Part shown: positions 42,485 through 53,051 of the stretch, piece after piece
Layout of the letters: each line of letters begins with the position of its first letter
How positions within the stretch are numbered: position 1 is the stretch's first letter
NCBI RefSeq assembly: GCF_008642335.1
Contig: NZ_CP029191.1
Location: forward strand, 3,844,001 to 3,908,000
Direction of reading: 5' to 3'
DNA length: 64,000 bases
Origin: Streptomyces venezuelae
GTDB taxonomy: Bacteria; Actinomycetota; Actinomycetes; Streptomycetales; Streptomycetaceae
Program-made: the position numbers and the translations under genes
Notes under the pieces: model-generated
What the model was told of the DNA's origin: nothing
Seen by the model: the letters and a program-made list of their open reading frames with translations, nothing else
Database searches by the model: none

Positions 42485-43160
42485 CGTCACGACGCTGCGC
42501 GAGCTGCTGGACGCGTATCCCGGCCTGGCCACCGCCGGCATCGAGCGGCACGGCGAGGCCGCGGGCACGCGCAGCCTGCTCCACCTCGCCACGGACTGGC
42601 CCGGCCACTATCCCGCGGGACCCGAGGTCATCGCGGTGCTGGTCGCGGCGGGGGCGGACCCCGACGCACGCTTCGTCGGCGCCCACCGCGAAACGCCCCT
42701 GCACTGGGCCGCGAGCAACGACGACGTGGCGGCGGTGGACGCGCTGGTCGCGGCGGGCGCGGACATCGAGGCGGGCGGGGCGGTCATCGGCGGCGGCACT
42801 CCGCTGGCCGACGCGCGGGGCTTCGGCCAGTGGCGGGCGGCGCGCCGACTCCTCGAACTCGGGGCGCGGACGACGTTGCAGGACGCGGCGGCGATGGGCC
42901 TCCTCGACCGTGTCACGTCCTACGTGGAGGCCGGCCCGCCGGACGCCCCCGGCCCGCCCGACATCACCGCCGCGTTCTGGGGCGCGTGCCACGGCGGACA
43001 CCTGGCGACGGCCCGCTACCTCCTCGACCGGGGCGCCGACCCCGACTGGATCGGGTACGACGACATGACACCGCTGGACATCGCGGTCGAGGCGGGAGCC
43101 GACGACGTGGCGGAATGGCTGCGGGGTGAAGGAGCCAGGAGACGGCGGGAGTTGAAATGA
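42366..43160 (+). CDS. Ankyrin-repeat protein
   Basis: A 264-residue soluble protein with about five ankyrin repeats: DAIRNGDVTTLRELLDAYPG, ETPLHWAASNDDVAAVDALV, TPLADARGFGQWRAARRLLE, FWGACHGGHLATARYLLDRG, MTPLDIAVEAGADDVAEWLR. Ankyrin repeats mediate protein-protein contacts. An AGGAGG (42354-42359) lies before ATG 42366, supporting this start although the gene overlaps the rhomboid-like gene by 119 nt. No catalytic domain. Confidence 0.85.
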   Translation: MTGSPDGMEKPDGAGEPNRVLLDADAPLAAAVTDAIRNGDVTTLRELLDAYPGLATAGIERHGEAAGTRSLLHLATDWPGHYPAGPEVIAVLVAAGADPDARFVGAHRETPLHWAASNDDVAAVDALVAAGADIEAGGAVIGGGTPLADARGFGQWRAARRLLELGARTTLQDAAAMGLLDRVTSYVEAGPPDAPGPPDITAAFWGACHGGHLATARYLLDRGADPDWIGYDDMTPLDIAVEAGADDVAEWLRGEGARRRRELK

Positions 43161-43176
43161 AACGGTGCCGGCGGGG

Positions 43177-43761
43177 CTACTCCTCCGGAGCCGCGTAACA
43201 GTGCAGTACGACCCGCTGCCCCGGCCCCCACTCCTGCTCGGCCACGCCCAACAGCTGCCACCCCATCCGTTCGTAGAACGAGGTGGCCGACCGGTGGGAG
43301 GACACCACGTCCAGGACCGGATGCAGACCGCGCTCCCGCGCCTCCCGCACGGCCCTGCCCATCAGCAGGGCCCCGATCCCGTGCCCGCGGGCGTCCGGAG
43401 CGACGTACAGGCGGGTCACCACGGCCACCGCCTCCGCCACAGCCCCCGCGTCCGCCCCCGCGTCCGCCCCCGCCCCCGCCTCCTCGCGCCACAGCCCCGG
43501 CGCCTCGTCCCCCGGCCCGGACCGGGCAAGACCGACGTGGCCGACGATCCGCCCGTCGAGCTCGGCCACCCACGCACCGATGGCATCGGCACCTTCGACC
43601 CACGCTCCGGGCTGCTCGGGCCAGTTGACCGGATACCCGTCGGCCTTGTGCACGGCCGCCAGCACACCGACGCAGGCCTCCACATCACGCTGGCCGGAAC
43701 GTTCCCGCAGCCGGAGGACGGGGTGCCCGTCTGCCGCGTCGGCGGCACGGTCTCGTCTCAT
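43177..43761 (-). CDS. GNAT-family N-acetyltransferase
   Basis: A 194-residue acetyltransferase. The acetyl-CoA motif A reads VTRLYVAPDARGHGIGALLM (R/Q-x-x-G-x-G/A as RGHGIG), followed by GLHPVLDVVSSHRSATSFYE with YERMGW as motif B. A Gly/Ala/Asp repeat insert, GAGADAGADAGAVAEAVA, interrupts the domain at residues ~90-110, probably a surface loop. Substrate unknown. ATG 43761 has only a weak ribosome site. Confidence 0.88.
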   Translation of the reverse strand: MRRDRAADAADGHPVLRLRERSGQRDVEACVGVLAAVHKADGYPVNWPEQPGAWVEGADAIGAWVAELDGRIVGHVGLARSGPGDEAPGLWREEAGAGADAGADAGAVAEAVAVVTRLYVAPDARGHGIGALLMGRAVREARERGLHPVLDVVSSHRSATSFYERMGWQLLGVAEQEWGPGQRVVLHCYAAPEE

Positions 43762-43837
43762 CGGAGCATCGAATCACAGCGGTGACCCGCGTACGGCCCG
43801 CACACCCAACTAGACATCCCGACAACAACGGCGGCCA

Positions 43838-45439
43838 TCAGGCGAGCGCGACCAACTCCCGGTAGCCGGAGCTCCACATGTCCTCGTCGCCGTCCGGGAG
43901 CAGCAGCACCCGGTCCGGGCGCAGGGCGTCGATCGCGCCCTCGTCGTGCGTGACCATCACGATGGCTCCGGGGTACGTCCCCACCGCGCCGAGCACCTCG
44001 TCCCTGGACGCCGGATCGAGGTTGTTGGTGGGCTCGTCGAGGAGCAGGACGTTCGCGCCCGAGTGGACGAGCCCGGCCAGCGCGAGCCGCGTCTTCTCGC
44101 CGCCCGACAGGACCGACGCGGGTTTGTCGGCGTCGTCCCCGCCGAACAGGAAGGACCCCAGCACACGCCGCACCTCGCCGTCGGTCAGCTGCGGGGCGGC
44201 GCCGGCGAGGTTCTCCCGGACCGTCCTCGTACCGTCCAGCGTGTCGTGCTCCTGAGCGAAATAGCCGAGCCGCAACCCGGGCCCGGCCACCACCCGCCCC
44301 TCGTCCGGGACTTCACGCCCGGCGAGCAGCCGGAGCAGCGTCGTCTTCCCGGCCCCGTTGAGACCGAGGACGACGAGCCGGCTGCCCCGGTCGACGGCCA
44401 GGTCGACGCCGTGCAGCACGACATGGGCCCCGTACGCCTTGGTCAGCGCCACCGCACCCAGCGGCATCCGGCCGCACGGCGCGGGCTCCGGCAGCCGAAT
44501 GCGCGCGACCTTCTCGCTCCGCCGCCCCGGCTCCGTACCGGCGAGCATGCGCGCGGCGCGCCGGTCCATGTTCTTCGCCGCGGTGGCGGTGGCGACGTGG
44601 GAGCGCATCCTGTCGGCCTGGGCGCGCAGCGAGGCGGCCTTGCGCTCGGCGTTGGCGCGTTCGCGGGTACGTCGCCGCTCGTCGGCGGCGCGCTGGGCGA
44701 GGTAGGCGTGCCAGCCGGTGTTGTGCAGGTCGATGGTGGCGCGCGACGCGTCCACGTACAGGACGCGGTTGACGGTGTCGGCGAGGAGCCCGGTGTCATG
44801 GCTGATCAGCACGACACCACCCGCATACCCGGCCAGGTAGGTGCGCAGCCAGGCGACGGAGTCGGCGTCCAGGTGGTTGGTGGGCTCGTCGAGGAGCACG
44901 GTGTCGTGGTGCGCGAACAGGATCCGCGCGAGCTCGACGCGGCGCCGCTGGCCGCCCGACAGCTCACCGACGGGCCGCGCCATGACCCGCTCGGGCAGCC
45001 CGAGCCCGGCGGCGACACGGGCGGCCTCCGCTTCCGCGGCGTAGCCGCCGTAGGCCTGAAACCGGTCGTCCGCACGTACGTAGGCGGCCATGGCCCGCTC
45101 CTGCGCGACCGGTCCCACGGCATCGGCCATGGCGATCTCGGCGGCACGCAGCGCGGCGACGGCCTCGTCGAGCCCGCGCGCGGACAGGATGCGGTCGGTG
45201 ACGGTGACGGCGGGGTCGGCGGCGCGCGGATCCTGGGCGAGATACCCGACGGAGCCGGTACGGGTGACGGTGCCGTCGGCCGGGGCGGTCCGCCCCGCGA
45301 GGACCTTCATGAGGGTGGTCTTGCCGGCGCCGTTGCGCCCGACCAGACCGATGCGGTCGCCGGGGGCGATGTGGAAGGAGACGCCGGACAGCAGGAGGCG
45401 GGCGCCGACGCGCACGTCGACACCTTGAACGGTGATCAT
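43838..45439 (-). CDS. ABC-F family ATP-binding protein
   Basis: A 533-residue soluble protein with two ABC domains. The first has GLVGRNGAGKTTLMKVL and GELSGGQRRRVELARILF; the second has LNGAGKTTLLRLL and SVLSGGEKTRLALAGLV. Both have LLDEPTNHLD/NNLD Walker B segments. The linker between domains is highly charged (RTRERANAERKAASLRAQAD). No transmembrane segment, so this is an ABC-F translation factor rather than a transporter. ATG 45439 is chosen; upstream codons are open to 45472. It may aid ribosome stalling or confer antibiotic protection; specificity cannot be read. Confidence 0.92.
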   Translation of the reverse strand: MITVQGVDVRVGARLLLSGVSFHIAPGDRIGLVGRNGAGKTTLMKVLAGRTAPADGTVTRTGSVGYLAQDPRAADPAVTVTDRILSARGLDEAVAALRAAEIAMADAVGPVAQERAMAAYVRADDRFQAYGGYAAEAEAARVAAGLGLPERVMARPVGELSGGQRRRVELARILFAHHDTVLLDEPTNHLDADSVAWLRTYLAGYAGGVVLISHDTGLLADTVNRVLYVDASRATIDLHNTGWHAYLAQRAADERRRTRERANAERKAASLRAQADRMRSHVATATAAKNMDRRAARMLAGTEPGRRSEKVARIRLPEPAPCGRMPLGAVALTKAYGAHVVLHGVDLAVDRGSRLVVLGLNGAGKTTLLRLLAGREVPDEGRVVAGPGLRLGYFAQEHDTLDGTRTVRENLAGAAPQLTDGEVRRVLGSFLFGGDDADKPASVLSGGEKTRLALAGLVHSGANVLLLDEPTNNLDPASRDEVLGAVGTYPGAIVMVTHDEGAIDALRPDRVLLLPDGDEDMWSSGYRELVALA

Positions 45440-45619
45440 TGGGTAACGCTCCGCAATAGCGAATGGACACACGGGTGGCGTGGAGGCGTGTGTCCTGGCT
45501 AGGAAATGCGGGGCGTAGACATGGGTCCGAGGCTAACGCGAACGAAAGGCGCCACGCACGCCAATTCCACCGGCCTGCCGTTCCTGCTTCTGCCCCCCGC
45601 TCCTCAAGGCCCCCCAGAA

Positions 45620-47233
<1,614 letters not shown>

Positions 47234-47353
47234 TTCGTCCCCTGTTCCCGGCTGGCGTGTTCCCGGTTTGACCCGATTTAGGGCGTCATTTCCCAGGGTC
47301 GCACTCCGTCGCCATGGCTGCGCCCGGAGAGCCTTGCCCGGTAGGCTTTCCGT

Positions 47354-47650
47354 GTGATCTTCAAGCGCATCGGAAACGGCCGGCCGTACCCCGACCACGG
47401 CCGGGAAAGCACCCGGCAGTGGTCGGACGTCGCGCCGCGCCCGGTCCGCCTCGATCAGCTCGTCACCACCAAGGGCCAGCTGGATCTGGAGACCCTGCTC
47501 GCCGAGGACTCGACGTTCTACGGCGACCTCTTCGCGCACGTCGTGAAGTGGCAGGGCGATCTCTACTTGGAGGACGGCCTGCACCGCGCGGTCCGCGCCG
47601 CGCTCCAGCAGCGCCAGGTGCTGCACGCGCGCGTGCTCGAACTCGGCTGA
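47354..47650 (+). CDS. Small conserved protein, VapB-antitoxin-like by family naming
   Basis: A 98-residue protein: MIFKRIGNGRPYPDHGREST, then RPVRLDQLVTTKGQLDLETL and GDLYLEDGLHRAVRAALQQR. Similar Streptomyces proteins are, as I recall, labelled VapB-type antitoxin, but no toxin gene is adjacent here, so I would not assign a toxin-antitoxin role. A TAGGCT (47342-47347) resembling a -10 sits 7 nt before GTG 47354, so the transcript may be leaderless. Diverges from the HerA-like gene. Confidence 0.75.
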   Translation: MIFKRIGNGRPYPDHGRESTRQWSDVAPRPVRLDQLVTTKGQLDLETLLAEDSTFYGDLFAHVVKWQGDLYLEDGLHRAVRAALQQRQVLHARVLELG

Positions 47651-47775
47651 CCGGCGGCCGCGAGGGCACCCGCCGAGAGACCCGCGCCGCCCACATTGGC
47701 CCTTTCGGGTTGCACTGCCCCCCAGGCAATGATCATTTAGTAGGCATCGCCGCCCCGCCGCACTACGCTGCGCCC

Positions 47776-48444
47776 ATGAGCATGCTCACTCCCCCCGGCA
47801 TGGGCGGCAAGTACCGCATCACGGGGGACAAATATCCACGGATGCGCCGCCCCAGCGGTCGCCGCAGGATCGTGCTCGCGGTCATCGCGTCCGCCGCGGC
47901 CGTCGGCCTGATCGGCTGGGGCACACTGCAGCTCATCGACGTGTTCACGGGCGGCAGCAAGGCGTCGGCGGCAGGCCGCGCCGCGGGCGACTGCGACCGC
48001 GAACAGGCGGCGGGCGCCTCCCAGGAGCCGCAACAGAAGCAGTCGCAGAAGCAGAAACCCCTGCCCACTCCCAAACAGATCACCGTCAACGTCTACAACG
48101 CCACGCCCCGCGGCGGCCTCGCCAAGAAGACCGCCGACGAGCTCAAGAAGCGCGGCTTCACCATCGGCGAGGTCGGCAACGCGACGAAGGCGTACGACAA
48201 GAAGGTGAAGGGCACCGGGCTGCTCCTGGGCGCCAAGTCCGCCGCCGACACCGCGATCCCCGTGCTCGGCACGCAGCTCGCCGGCGCCGAGCACCGCTCC
48301 GACGCCCGCAGGAGCGGCGAGGTCGACCTCGTCATCGGCAGCGAGTTCAAGAACCTGACGAAAAAAGAGGACGCCGACAAGGCCCTGGCCGCGCTGGCCA
48401 AGCCCAAGCCGACGCCCACAGCGTCCGACAAGAAGAACTGCTGA
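47776..48444 (+). CDS. LytR C-terminal domain membrane-anchored protein
   Basis: A 222-residue protein. A basic N-terminus (MRRPSGRRRIV) precedes a single TM helix (LAVIASAAAVGLIGWGTLQL). A Gln/Pro-rich linker (ASQEPQQKQSQKQKPLPTP) follows, then an extracellular LytR_C domain (ITVNVYNATPRGGLAKKTAD, RGFTIGEVGNATKAYDKK, DLVIGSEFKNL). LytR_C domains are found on cell-wall polymer ligases but here there is no LCP catalytic domain. It may regulate wall metabolism. The stop abuts upp, transcribed toward it, with no gap. Confidence 0.87.
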   Translation: MSMLTPPGMGGKYRITGDKYPRMRRPSGRRRIVLAVIASAAAVGLIGWGTLQLIDVFTGGSKASAAGRAAGDCDREQAAGASQEPQQKQSQKQKPLPTPKQITVNVYNATPRGGLAKKTADELKKRGFTIGEVGNATKAYDKKVKGTGLLLGAKSAADTAIPVLGTQLAGAEHRSDARRSGEVDLVIGSEFKNLTKKEDADKALAALAKPKPTPTASDKKNC

Positions 48445-49080
48445 CTACTCCGCGGTCCCGTACATCCGGTCACCCGCGTCGCCGAGCCCCGGCACGATGT
48501 ATCCCTGCTCGTTGAGCCGCTCGTCGACCGAGGCCGTCACGACCGTCACCGGCGTCCCGGCCAGCTCGCGCTCCATGACCTCGACGCCCTCGGGGGCGGC
48601 GAGCAGCACCACGGCGGTCACGTCGTCCGCGCCGCGCTTGATGAGCTCCTGGATCGCCGCGACCAGCGTGCCGCCCGTGGCGAGCATCGGGTCGAGGACG
48701 TACACCTGACGTCCGGAGAGGTCCTCCGGCATGCGCGTCGCGTACGTGGAGGCCTCCAGGGTCTCCTCGTTGCGGATCATGCCGAGGAAGCCCACCTCGG
48801 CGGTCGGGAGCAGCCGCACCATGCCGTCGAGCATGCCGAGCCCGGCCCGCAGGATCGGGACCACCAGCGGACGCGGGTACGACAGCTTCACGCCCGTCGT
48901 CTTCGTCACGGGGGTCTCGATGTCGACCTGCTCGGTGCGCACGTCCCGGGTGGCCTCGTACGCGAGCAGGGTGACCAGCTCGTCGGCGAGGCGCCGGAAG
49001 GTCGGGGAGTCGGTGCGCTTGTCGCGCAGCGTGGTGAGTTTGTGCGCCACCAGCGGGTGGTCGACGACGTGGATCCGCAT
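48445..49080 (-). CDS. upp: Uracil phosphoribosyltransferase
   Basis: A 211-residue pyrimidine salvage enzyme (uracil + PRPP to UMP). Family signatures: [38 protein letters not shown] and the PRPP-binding [18 protein letters not shown], ending [16 protein letters not shown]. Full length, cytoplasmic. Its 3' end meets the LytR_C gene tail to tail. Well conserved across Streptomyces. Confidence 0.97.
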   Translation of the reverse strand: MRIHVVDHPLVAHKLTTLRDKRTDSPTFRRLADELVTLLAYEATRDVRTEQVDIETPVTKTTGVKLSYPRPLVVPILRAGLGMLDGMVRLLPTAEVGFLGMIRNEETLEASTYATRMPEDLSGRQVYVLDPMLATGGTLVAAIQELIKRGADDVTAVVLLAAPEGVEVMERELAGTPVTVVTASVDERLNEQGYIVPGLGDAGDRMYGTAE

Positions 49081-49180
49081 GACATCAACAGTAACCGGGC
49101 TCGGGCCCCACGCCTCTCGCTGGCATCAACACCGCCATCCGAGGGAAGGTGGAGACGTACGAACCGAGGTGGTGTGGCGC

Positions 49181-49351
49181 ATGACGGAGCACAGTCCGGA
49201 AGACGAGACAGACACCGAGCGCCGTCGACGACGCGCCCAGTTCCTGCGGGAACGCACCGAGGCCATCGAGCTCCGCGAGCGCGTGAAGCCGCGCCGCGCC
49301 CGGGCGGCACGCATGCGACAGCAGATGCGCATGCGCACGTTCCGCTGGTAA
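49181..49351 (+). CDS. Small basic protein
   Basis: A 56-residue, highly charged, Arg-rich protein (MTEHSPEDETDTERRRRRAQ, then ELRERVKPRRARAARMRQQM). It looks like a helical nucleic-acid- or ribosome-associated peptide. ATG 49181 is used; GTG 49172 or 49174-frame starts are possible. It lies between upp (diverging) and the tadA pair. Function unknown. Confidence 0.6.
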   Translation: MTEHSPEDETDTERRRRRAQFLRERTEAIELRERVKPRRARAARMRQQMRMRTFRW

Positions 49352-49531
49352 CGACCCACTGGCCACCACCCGGCGAAGGGTCACGGAAAAACGCGACGCG
49401 GAACACAGCGGCCGGAAGACCTCTCCTGACGGCGCCGTTTCTGCCACGATTCCGAATGGGCGGGGCTACGTACGCACTCCCCGCTCCCCGACCTCGCCGG
49501 GGGGACCCCAAACCGCCAACCGGCACTGCCT

Positions 49532-50122
49532 ATGACCAGTGGGAGAGTCACGGTGTACTTCGCCGCACTGCTCGCGCGCACCGAAGACGGGTGGGAAGCG
49601 AGCGACACGGAGCTCGACGATGTGGAGACCCTGTCGGATCTGGCCGACCTGGCCCGTGAAGCCACGGCCGATTACGACGACGACACGGTGCTCGTCTTCA
49701 TCGAACAGGAAGACGCGTGGTTCGGCGTCGTCCGCGTCGACGGTGAGGAGGACCCTCGTATCTACGTGTCCGACGCGGCCGCGGCCGCCCGCAGCTCGTA
49801 CGGGGAGATCCTGCTCACCGACGAGATGCTCGGCCGGACCCCCGACGACGACGGGGCGGACGACCTGGACGCCCTGGACCTCGACGGCACGGAGGACGGC
49901 GAACCGGAGGCGTCGGTCGCCGACGCCGACGGTGAACCGGAACCCGATGACGATGACGACGCCGGTACGTCGGGTGCGCCCGCCGGGCCGCTCGGCGACT
50001 CGGAGATCCTCGCCGACCTCGGGGTGCCCGAGAAGGATCTGCTCGGCTTGAAGAGCGGCGACGCGCTCAGCGAGATCGCCGACATCCTCGGAGCGGCGGA
50101 GGTGCTGGAGACCGTCCGCTAG
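49532..50122 (+). CDS. tRNA adenosine deaminase-associated protein
   Basis: A 196-residue acidic protein next to tadA. N-terminal domain VTVYFAALLARTEDGWEASD, VLVFIEQEDAWFGVVRVDGE; an acidic low-complexity linker (DGADDLDALDLDGTEDGE, EPEPDDDDDAG); and a C-terminal LADLGVPEKDLLGLKSGDAL, SEIADILGAAEVLETVR. Family name follows genome annotation of conserved Streptomyces neighbours. GTG at 49553 has a better ribosome site (GGGAGAG) than ATG 49532. Ends 9 nt before tadA. Confidence 0.8.
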   Translation: MTSGRVTVYFAALLARTEDGWEASDTELDDVETLSDLADLAREATADYDDDTVLVFIEQEDAWFGVVRVDGEEDPRIYVSDAAAAARSSYGEILLTDEMLGRTPDDDGADDLDALDLDGTEDGEPEASVADADGEPEPDDDDDAGTSGAPAGPLGDSEILADLGVPEKDLLGLKSGDALSEIADILGAAEVLETVR

Positions 50123-50131
50123 GTTCCCCGT

Positions 50132-50653
50132 GTGACCGACCCGATCAACCCGACCACACCCACACCCGATCCCGAACCCAACCCCGAACCCGACCCCGTA
50201 CGCGACCGCTGGCGGGCGCCCATGCGGCTCGCCCTGGCCGAGGCCGAGCTGGCCGGCAAGGGCGGCGACGTTCCCGTCGGCGCCGTCGTGCTGTCCCCGG
50301 ACGGCACGACGGTGATCGCGGCCGGGCACAACGAACGCGAGGCCGGCGGCGACCCCACCGCGCACGCGGAGGTGCTCGCGCTGCGCAGGGCCGCCGCGGA
50401 GCTCGGCGAGTGGCGGCTGACCGGCTGCACGCTCGTCGTGACGCTGGAACCGTGCACGATGTGCGCGGGTGCGCTCGTGCAGTCCCGCGTGGACCGGGTC
50501 GTCTACGGAGCGCGCGACGAGAAGGCAGGAGCGGCGGGCTCGCTCTGGGACGTCGTACGCGACCGACGGCTCAACCACCGGCCCGAAGTCGTCCACGGCG
50601 TCCTCGCCGAGGAGTGCTCCGCACAGCTGACGGACTTCTTCCGGCACCGCTGA
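50132..50653 (+). CDS. tadA: tRNA-specific adenosine deaminase (TadA-type)
   Basis: A 173-residue zinc deaminase. Active-site motifs are complete: HAEVLALRRAAAELG (His ligand and catalytic Glu, ~residue 80) and TLEPCTMCAGALVQ (PCxxC, ~residues 107-112). Converts wobble A34 to inosine in tRNA-Arg(ACG). The first ~30 residues are Thr/Pro/Asp-rich (TPTPDPEPNPEPDP) and likely disordered; ATG at 50222 may be the core start. GTG 50132. Forms an operon with its associated protein. Confidence 0.9.
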   Translation: MTDPINPTTPTPDPEPNPEPDPVRDRWRAPMRLALAEAELAGKGGDVPVGAVVLSPDGTTVIAAGHNEREAGGDPTAHAEVLALRRAAAELGEWRLTGCTLVVTLEPCTMCAGALVQSRVDRVVYGARDEKAGAAGSLWDVVRDRRLNHRPEVVHGVLAEECSAQLTDFFRHR

Positions 50654-50709
50654 ACCGCCGAAATCACGGGCCGGTCCCAACGGATTTCTGTCAGCGGCCC
50701 ACCTTGGGC

Positions 50710-50715
50710 TAGAGT
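50710..50715 (+). promoter_or_regulatory. -10 box of tRNA-Ser(CGA)
   Basis: TAGAGT, 7 nt before the tRNA. It is close to the vegetative TAGRRT -10 consensus; the -35 region (near ttctgtc at 50686-50692) is weak. Confidence 0.45.
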
Positions 50716-50722
50716 TCCTCTC

Positions 50723-50810
50723 GGTAGCGTGTCCGAGCGGCCGAAGGAGCTCGCCTCGAAAGCGAGTGAAGGGTAACCCCCTTCCGTGGGTTCAAATCCC
50801 ACCGCTACCG
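50723..50810 (+). tRNA. tRNA-Ser (anticodon CGA)
   Basis: An 88-nt class II tRNA. Acceptor ggtagcg (50723-50729) pairs with cgctacc (50803-50809), discriminator G50810. The anticodon stem ctcgc/gcgag (50750-50754 and 50762-50766) encloses loop ctcgaaa with anticodon CGA at 50757-50759. A long variable arm precedes gttcaaatc. It reads UCG codons. Confidence 0.97.
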
Positions 50811-50821
50811 CTCTTGAAACG

Positions 50822-50849
50822 AAGGGCTCGTCCTGAGGGACGGGCCCTT
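50822..50849 (+). terminator. Terminator of tRNA-Ser(CGA)
   Basis: gaagggctcgtcc and ggacgggcccttc pair over 12-13 bp with one G:T wobble. Located 12 nt after the tRNA. Confidence 0.8.
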
Positions 50850-50877
50850 CGTCGTACCCCGGGGCAGAGCAAAGAGA

Positions 50878-50910
50878 AGAACCCCGGCACCTGTACGGCG
50901 CCGGGGTTCT
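50878..50910. terminator. Second hairpin in the 50.85-51.2 kb intergenic region
   Basis: agaaccccggc (50878-50888) and gccggggttct (50900-50910). The remaining intergenic sequence to 51230 shows no gene; a TAGACT hexamer (51174-51179) resembles a -10 for the 51230 gene. Confidence 0.55.
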
Positions 50911-51229
50911 CTCTCCCGTCAGGACGGGGGAAGCGGCATCGGGGGGACAAACCGCTCCCCCCGACGAGGACCGGCCCTCAAGTCAGCGCCGCCGTCAGGG
51001 GGGAAGCAGACGGCGCGGACCCCGCAGTGGGACCAGTCCCTCACCCCGCGGATTCCTGCCAGATCCGCCGGGCTCACCACCCATCCTGCTTCCCGGGCCG
51101 CGTCCGGAGCGCGGGCAAAGGGCCTCTGGTGCCGGGTCGTTGGTCCTTAAAAGCCCCGTCAGGACCGTCCGGGTTAGACTCGCCGCCGTCACAGGGGTCA
51201 CACGGGGCACGGCAAGGGGAGGCCAGATC

Positions 51230-51409
51230 GTGGCAGTGCAGTGGAAGAAGCTCGGCCTTTTCGCAGTGGTCGTCTTCGTGCTCTACGTGATCATCACCGA
51301 CCCCGCCAAAGCCGCCGACTACGTACAGATAGGGTTCGAGGGCATTTCGAGCGCCGCTCAGAGCATCGGCGACTTCATGACATGGGTCGCCAACGGAGGC
51401 AAGGACTGA
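51230..51409 (+). CDS. Small single-TM protein
   Basis: A 59-residue membrane protein with one hydrophobic helix (LGLFAVVVFVLYVIITDP) and a polar tail (DYVQIGFEGISSAAQSIGDF). GGGGAGG (51217-51223) lies 6 nt before GTG 51230. Conserved small membrane proteins of this kind are common in Streptomyces; no function known to me. Lies just upstream of the Dabb gene. Confidence 0.78.
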   Translation: MAVQWKKLGLFAVVVFVLYVIITDPAKAADYVQIGFEGISSAAQSIGDFMTWVANGGKD

Positions 51410-51459
51410 GCGGCTTTCCGGCCGCAGTTCTCTCCCCCCTCCCTCTCCAAGGAGTGCCC

Positions 51460-51753
51460 GTGATCCGCCATCTGGTCCTCTTCAAGCTCAACGACGGCGT
51501 CCAGCGCGACGAGCCGCGCGTGGTCGAGGGTGTCGAGGCCTTCCGCGCCCTCGGCGGACAGATCCCGGAGCTCAGGTTCTGGGAGTGCGACTGGAACATC
51601 ACCGACCGCCCCATCGCGTACGACTTCGCCATCAACTCGGCGGTCGACGACGTCGATGCGCTGAAGCGGTACATCGAGCACCCGGCCCACCAGGCGGGCG
51701 TCGCGCTGTGGCGCGAGTTCGCCACGTGGGTGATCGCCGACTACGAGTTCTGA
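51460..51753 (+). CDS. Dabb-domain (stress-responsive alpha/beta barrel) protein
   Basis: A 97-residue single Dabb domain (VIRHLVLFKLNDGVQRDEPR, VRxLGGQIPELRFWECDW-type segment, AYDFAINSAVDDVDALKRYI, EHPAHQAGVALWREFATWV). AAGGAG (51449-51454) precedes GTG 51460. These dimeric alpha/beta barrels are induced by stress in plants and found widely in bacteria; enzymatic activity here is unknown. Confidence 0.88.
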   Translation: MIRHLVLFKLNDGVQRDEPRVVEGVEAFRALGGQIPELRFWECDWNITDRPIAYDFAINSAVDDVDALKRYIEHPAHQAGVALWREFATWVIADYEF

Positions 51754-51775
51754 GCCGCCCGCCCCACCGGCTCCC

Positions 51776-51810
51776 GGAAGGCCCCGCACCGCGAAGGTGC
51801 GGGGCCTTCC
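51776..51810 (+). terminator. Terminator after the Dabb gene
   Basis: ggaaggccccgcacc (51776-51790) and ggtgcggggccttcc (51796-51810): a perfect 15-bp stem with a 5-nt loop. The following 51811-51977 region, upstream of sigF, holds repeats of ttgac-type words but no gene. Confidence 0.85.
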
Positions 51811-51977
51811 GCTGTCGGGCGCCCCAACTTGCCCTCAACACGTAGTTATCAGGTGCTTGCACACAGTGCACATGTCTTGTGATGCTATGACCGCTTTTGA
51901 CGGATGAGTTGACCGAGGTCGACCGAGCGTCGATCGAGCTTGACTGAGCCTGACTGACAGTGCCTGTCTGAGAAGGG

Positions 51978-52808
51978 GTGGCGTTGACCGTGCCGGCCAG
52001 TACTGCGCCCGAAGCGCCGCCCGCGAGAACCACCACACAGAGCACCCGGGGCGCCGACACCCGCGCCCTCACCCAGGTCCTCTTCGGCCAGCTCAAGGAC
52101 CTGGAGCCGGGCAGCCCCGAACACGGCAGGGTGCGCGGCGCGCTCATCGAGGCCAACCTGCCGCTCGTGCGCTACGCCGCCGCCCGCTTCCGCAGCCGCA
52201 ACGAACCGATGGAGGACGTCGTCCAGGTCGGCACCATCGGCCTCATCAACGCCATCGACCGGTTCGACCCCGAGCGCGGCGTGCAGTTCCCGACCTTCGC
52301 GATGCCGACCGTGGTGGGCGAGATCAAGCGGTACTTCCGCGACAACGTGCGCACGGTCCACGTACCCCGGCGCCTGCACGAGCTGTGGGTGCAGGTGACC
52401 GGGGCGACCGAGGACCTCACCACCGCCTTCGGGCGCTCGCCGACCACCGCGGAGATCGCCGAGCGGCTGCGCATCACGGAGGACGAGGTGCTCGCCTGCA
52501 TCGAGGCAGGACGCTCGTACCACGCGACCTCGCTGGAGGCGGCCCAGGAGGGCGACGGGCTGCCCGGCCTGCTCGACCGGCTCGGCTACGAGGACCCCGC
52601 GCTCGACGGCGTCGAACACCGCGACCTCGTACGCCACCTCCTGGTCCAGCTGCCCGAGCGCGAACAGCGGATCCTCCTCCTGCGCTACTACAGCAATCTG
52701 ACGCAGTCACAGATCAGCGCCGAGCTCGGTGTTTCGCAGATGCACGTGTCGCGGTTGCTCGCCAGGAGCTTCGCACGCCTGCGGTCCGCAAACCGTATCG
52801 AGGCGTAA
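51978..52808 (+). CDS. sigF: SigB/SigF-type RNA polymerase sigma factor (SigF-like)
   Basis: A 276-residue sigma factor of the SigB/SigF/SpoIIAC subfamily. Region 2 is [20 protein letters not shown], then [19 protein letters not shown]; region 4 ends with [20 protein letters not shown]. By memory of Streptomyces synteny (upp-tadA upstream, paralogue downstream), it corresponds to SigF, a late sporulation sigma factor controlled by anti-sigma and STAS proteins. Start could be GTG 51978, TTG 51984 (5 nt after AAGGGG) or GTG 51990. A 13-bp terminator follows. Confidence 0.82.
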   Translation: MALTVPASTAPEAPPARTTTQSTRGADTRALTQVLFGQLKDLEPGSPEHGRVRGALIEANLPLVRYAAARFRSRNEPMEDVVQVGTIGLINAIDRFDPERGVQFPTFAMPTVVGEIKRYFRDNVRTVHVPRRLHELWVQVTGATEDLTTAFGRSPTTAEIAERLRITEDEVLACIEAGRSYHATSLEAAQEGDGLPGLLDRLGYEDPALDGVEHRDLVRHLLVQLPEREQRILLLRYYSNLTQSQISAELGVSQMHVSRLLARSFARLRSANRIEA

Positions 52809-52820
52809 CCGGTTCGAGTG

Positions 52821-52852
52821 GAGTGCCGTCGGGGCTGTTCCCGACGGCACTC
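52821..52852 (+). terminator. Terminator after sigF
   Basis: gagtgccgtcggg (52821-52833) and cccgacggcactc (52840-52852): a perfect 13-bp stem with a 6-nt loop. Confidence 0.8.
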
Positions 52853-53051
52853 TCTGCCGAAAAGGCCCAGACCCCCTCTTTCCTGCACGGATGTCACCCT
52901 TGTTTGTCGACAAGTAACTACAGCGTGTTGCCGACATGTGACATTCTGCTGGAACCGCGTTTGCCGTAGCCCCACCTCCGGTATTCAGGTGGAGGCTGCG
53001 TTCCTCCGACGGAGCGCTCGCCGCGACCGTCCGCGACCTCAAGGGGGTGGC

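Noticed and set aside
47354..47650. A VapBC toxin-antitoxin pair
   Set aside because: No PIN-domain toxin gene is adjacent; the neighbours are a HerA-like ATPase and a LytR_C protein.
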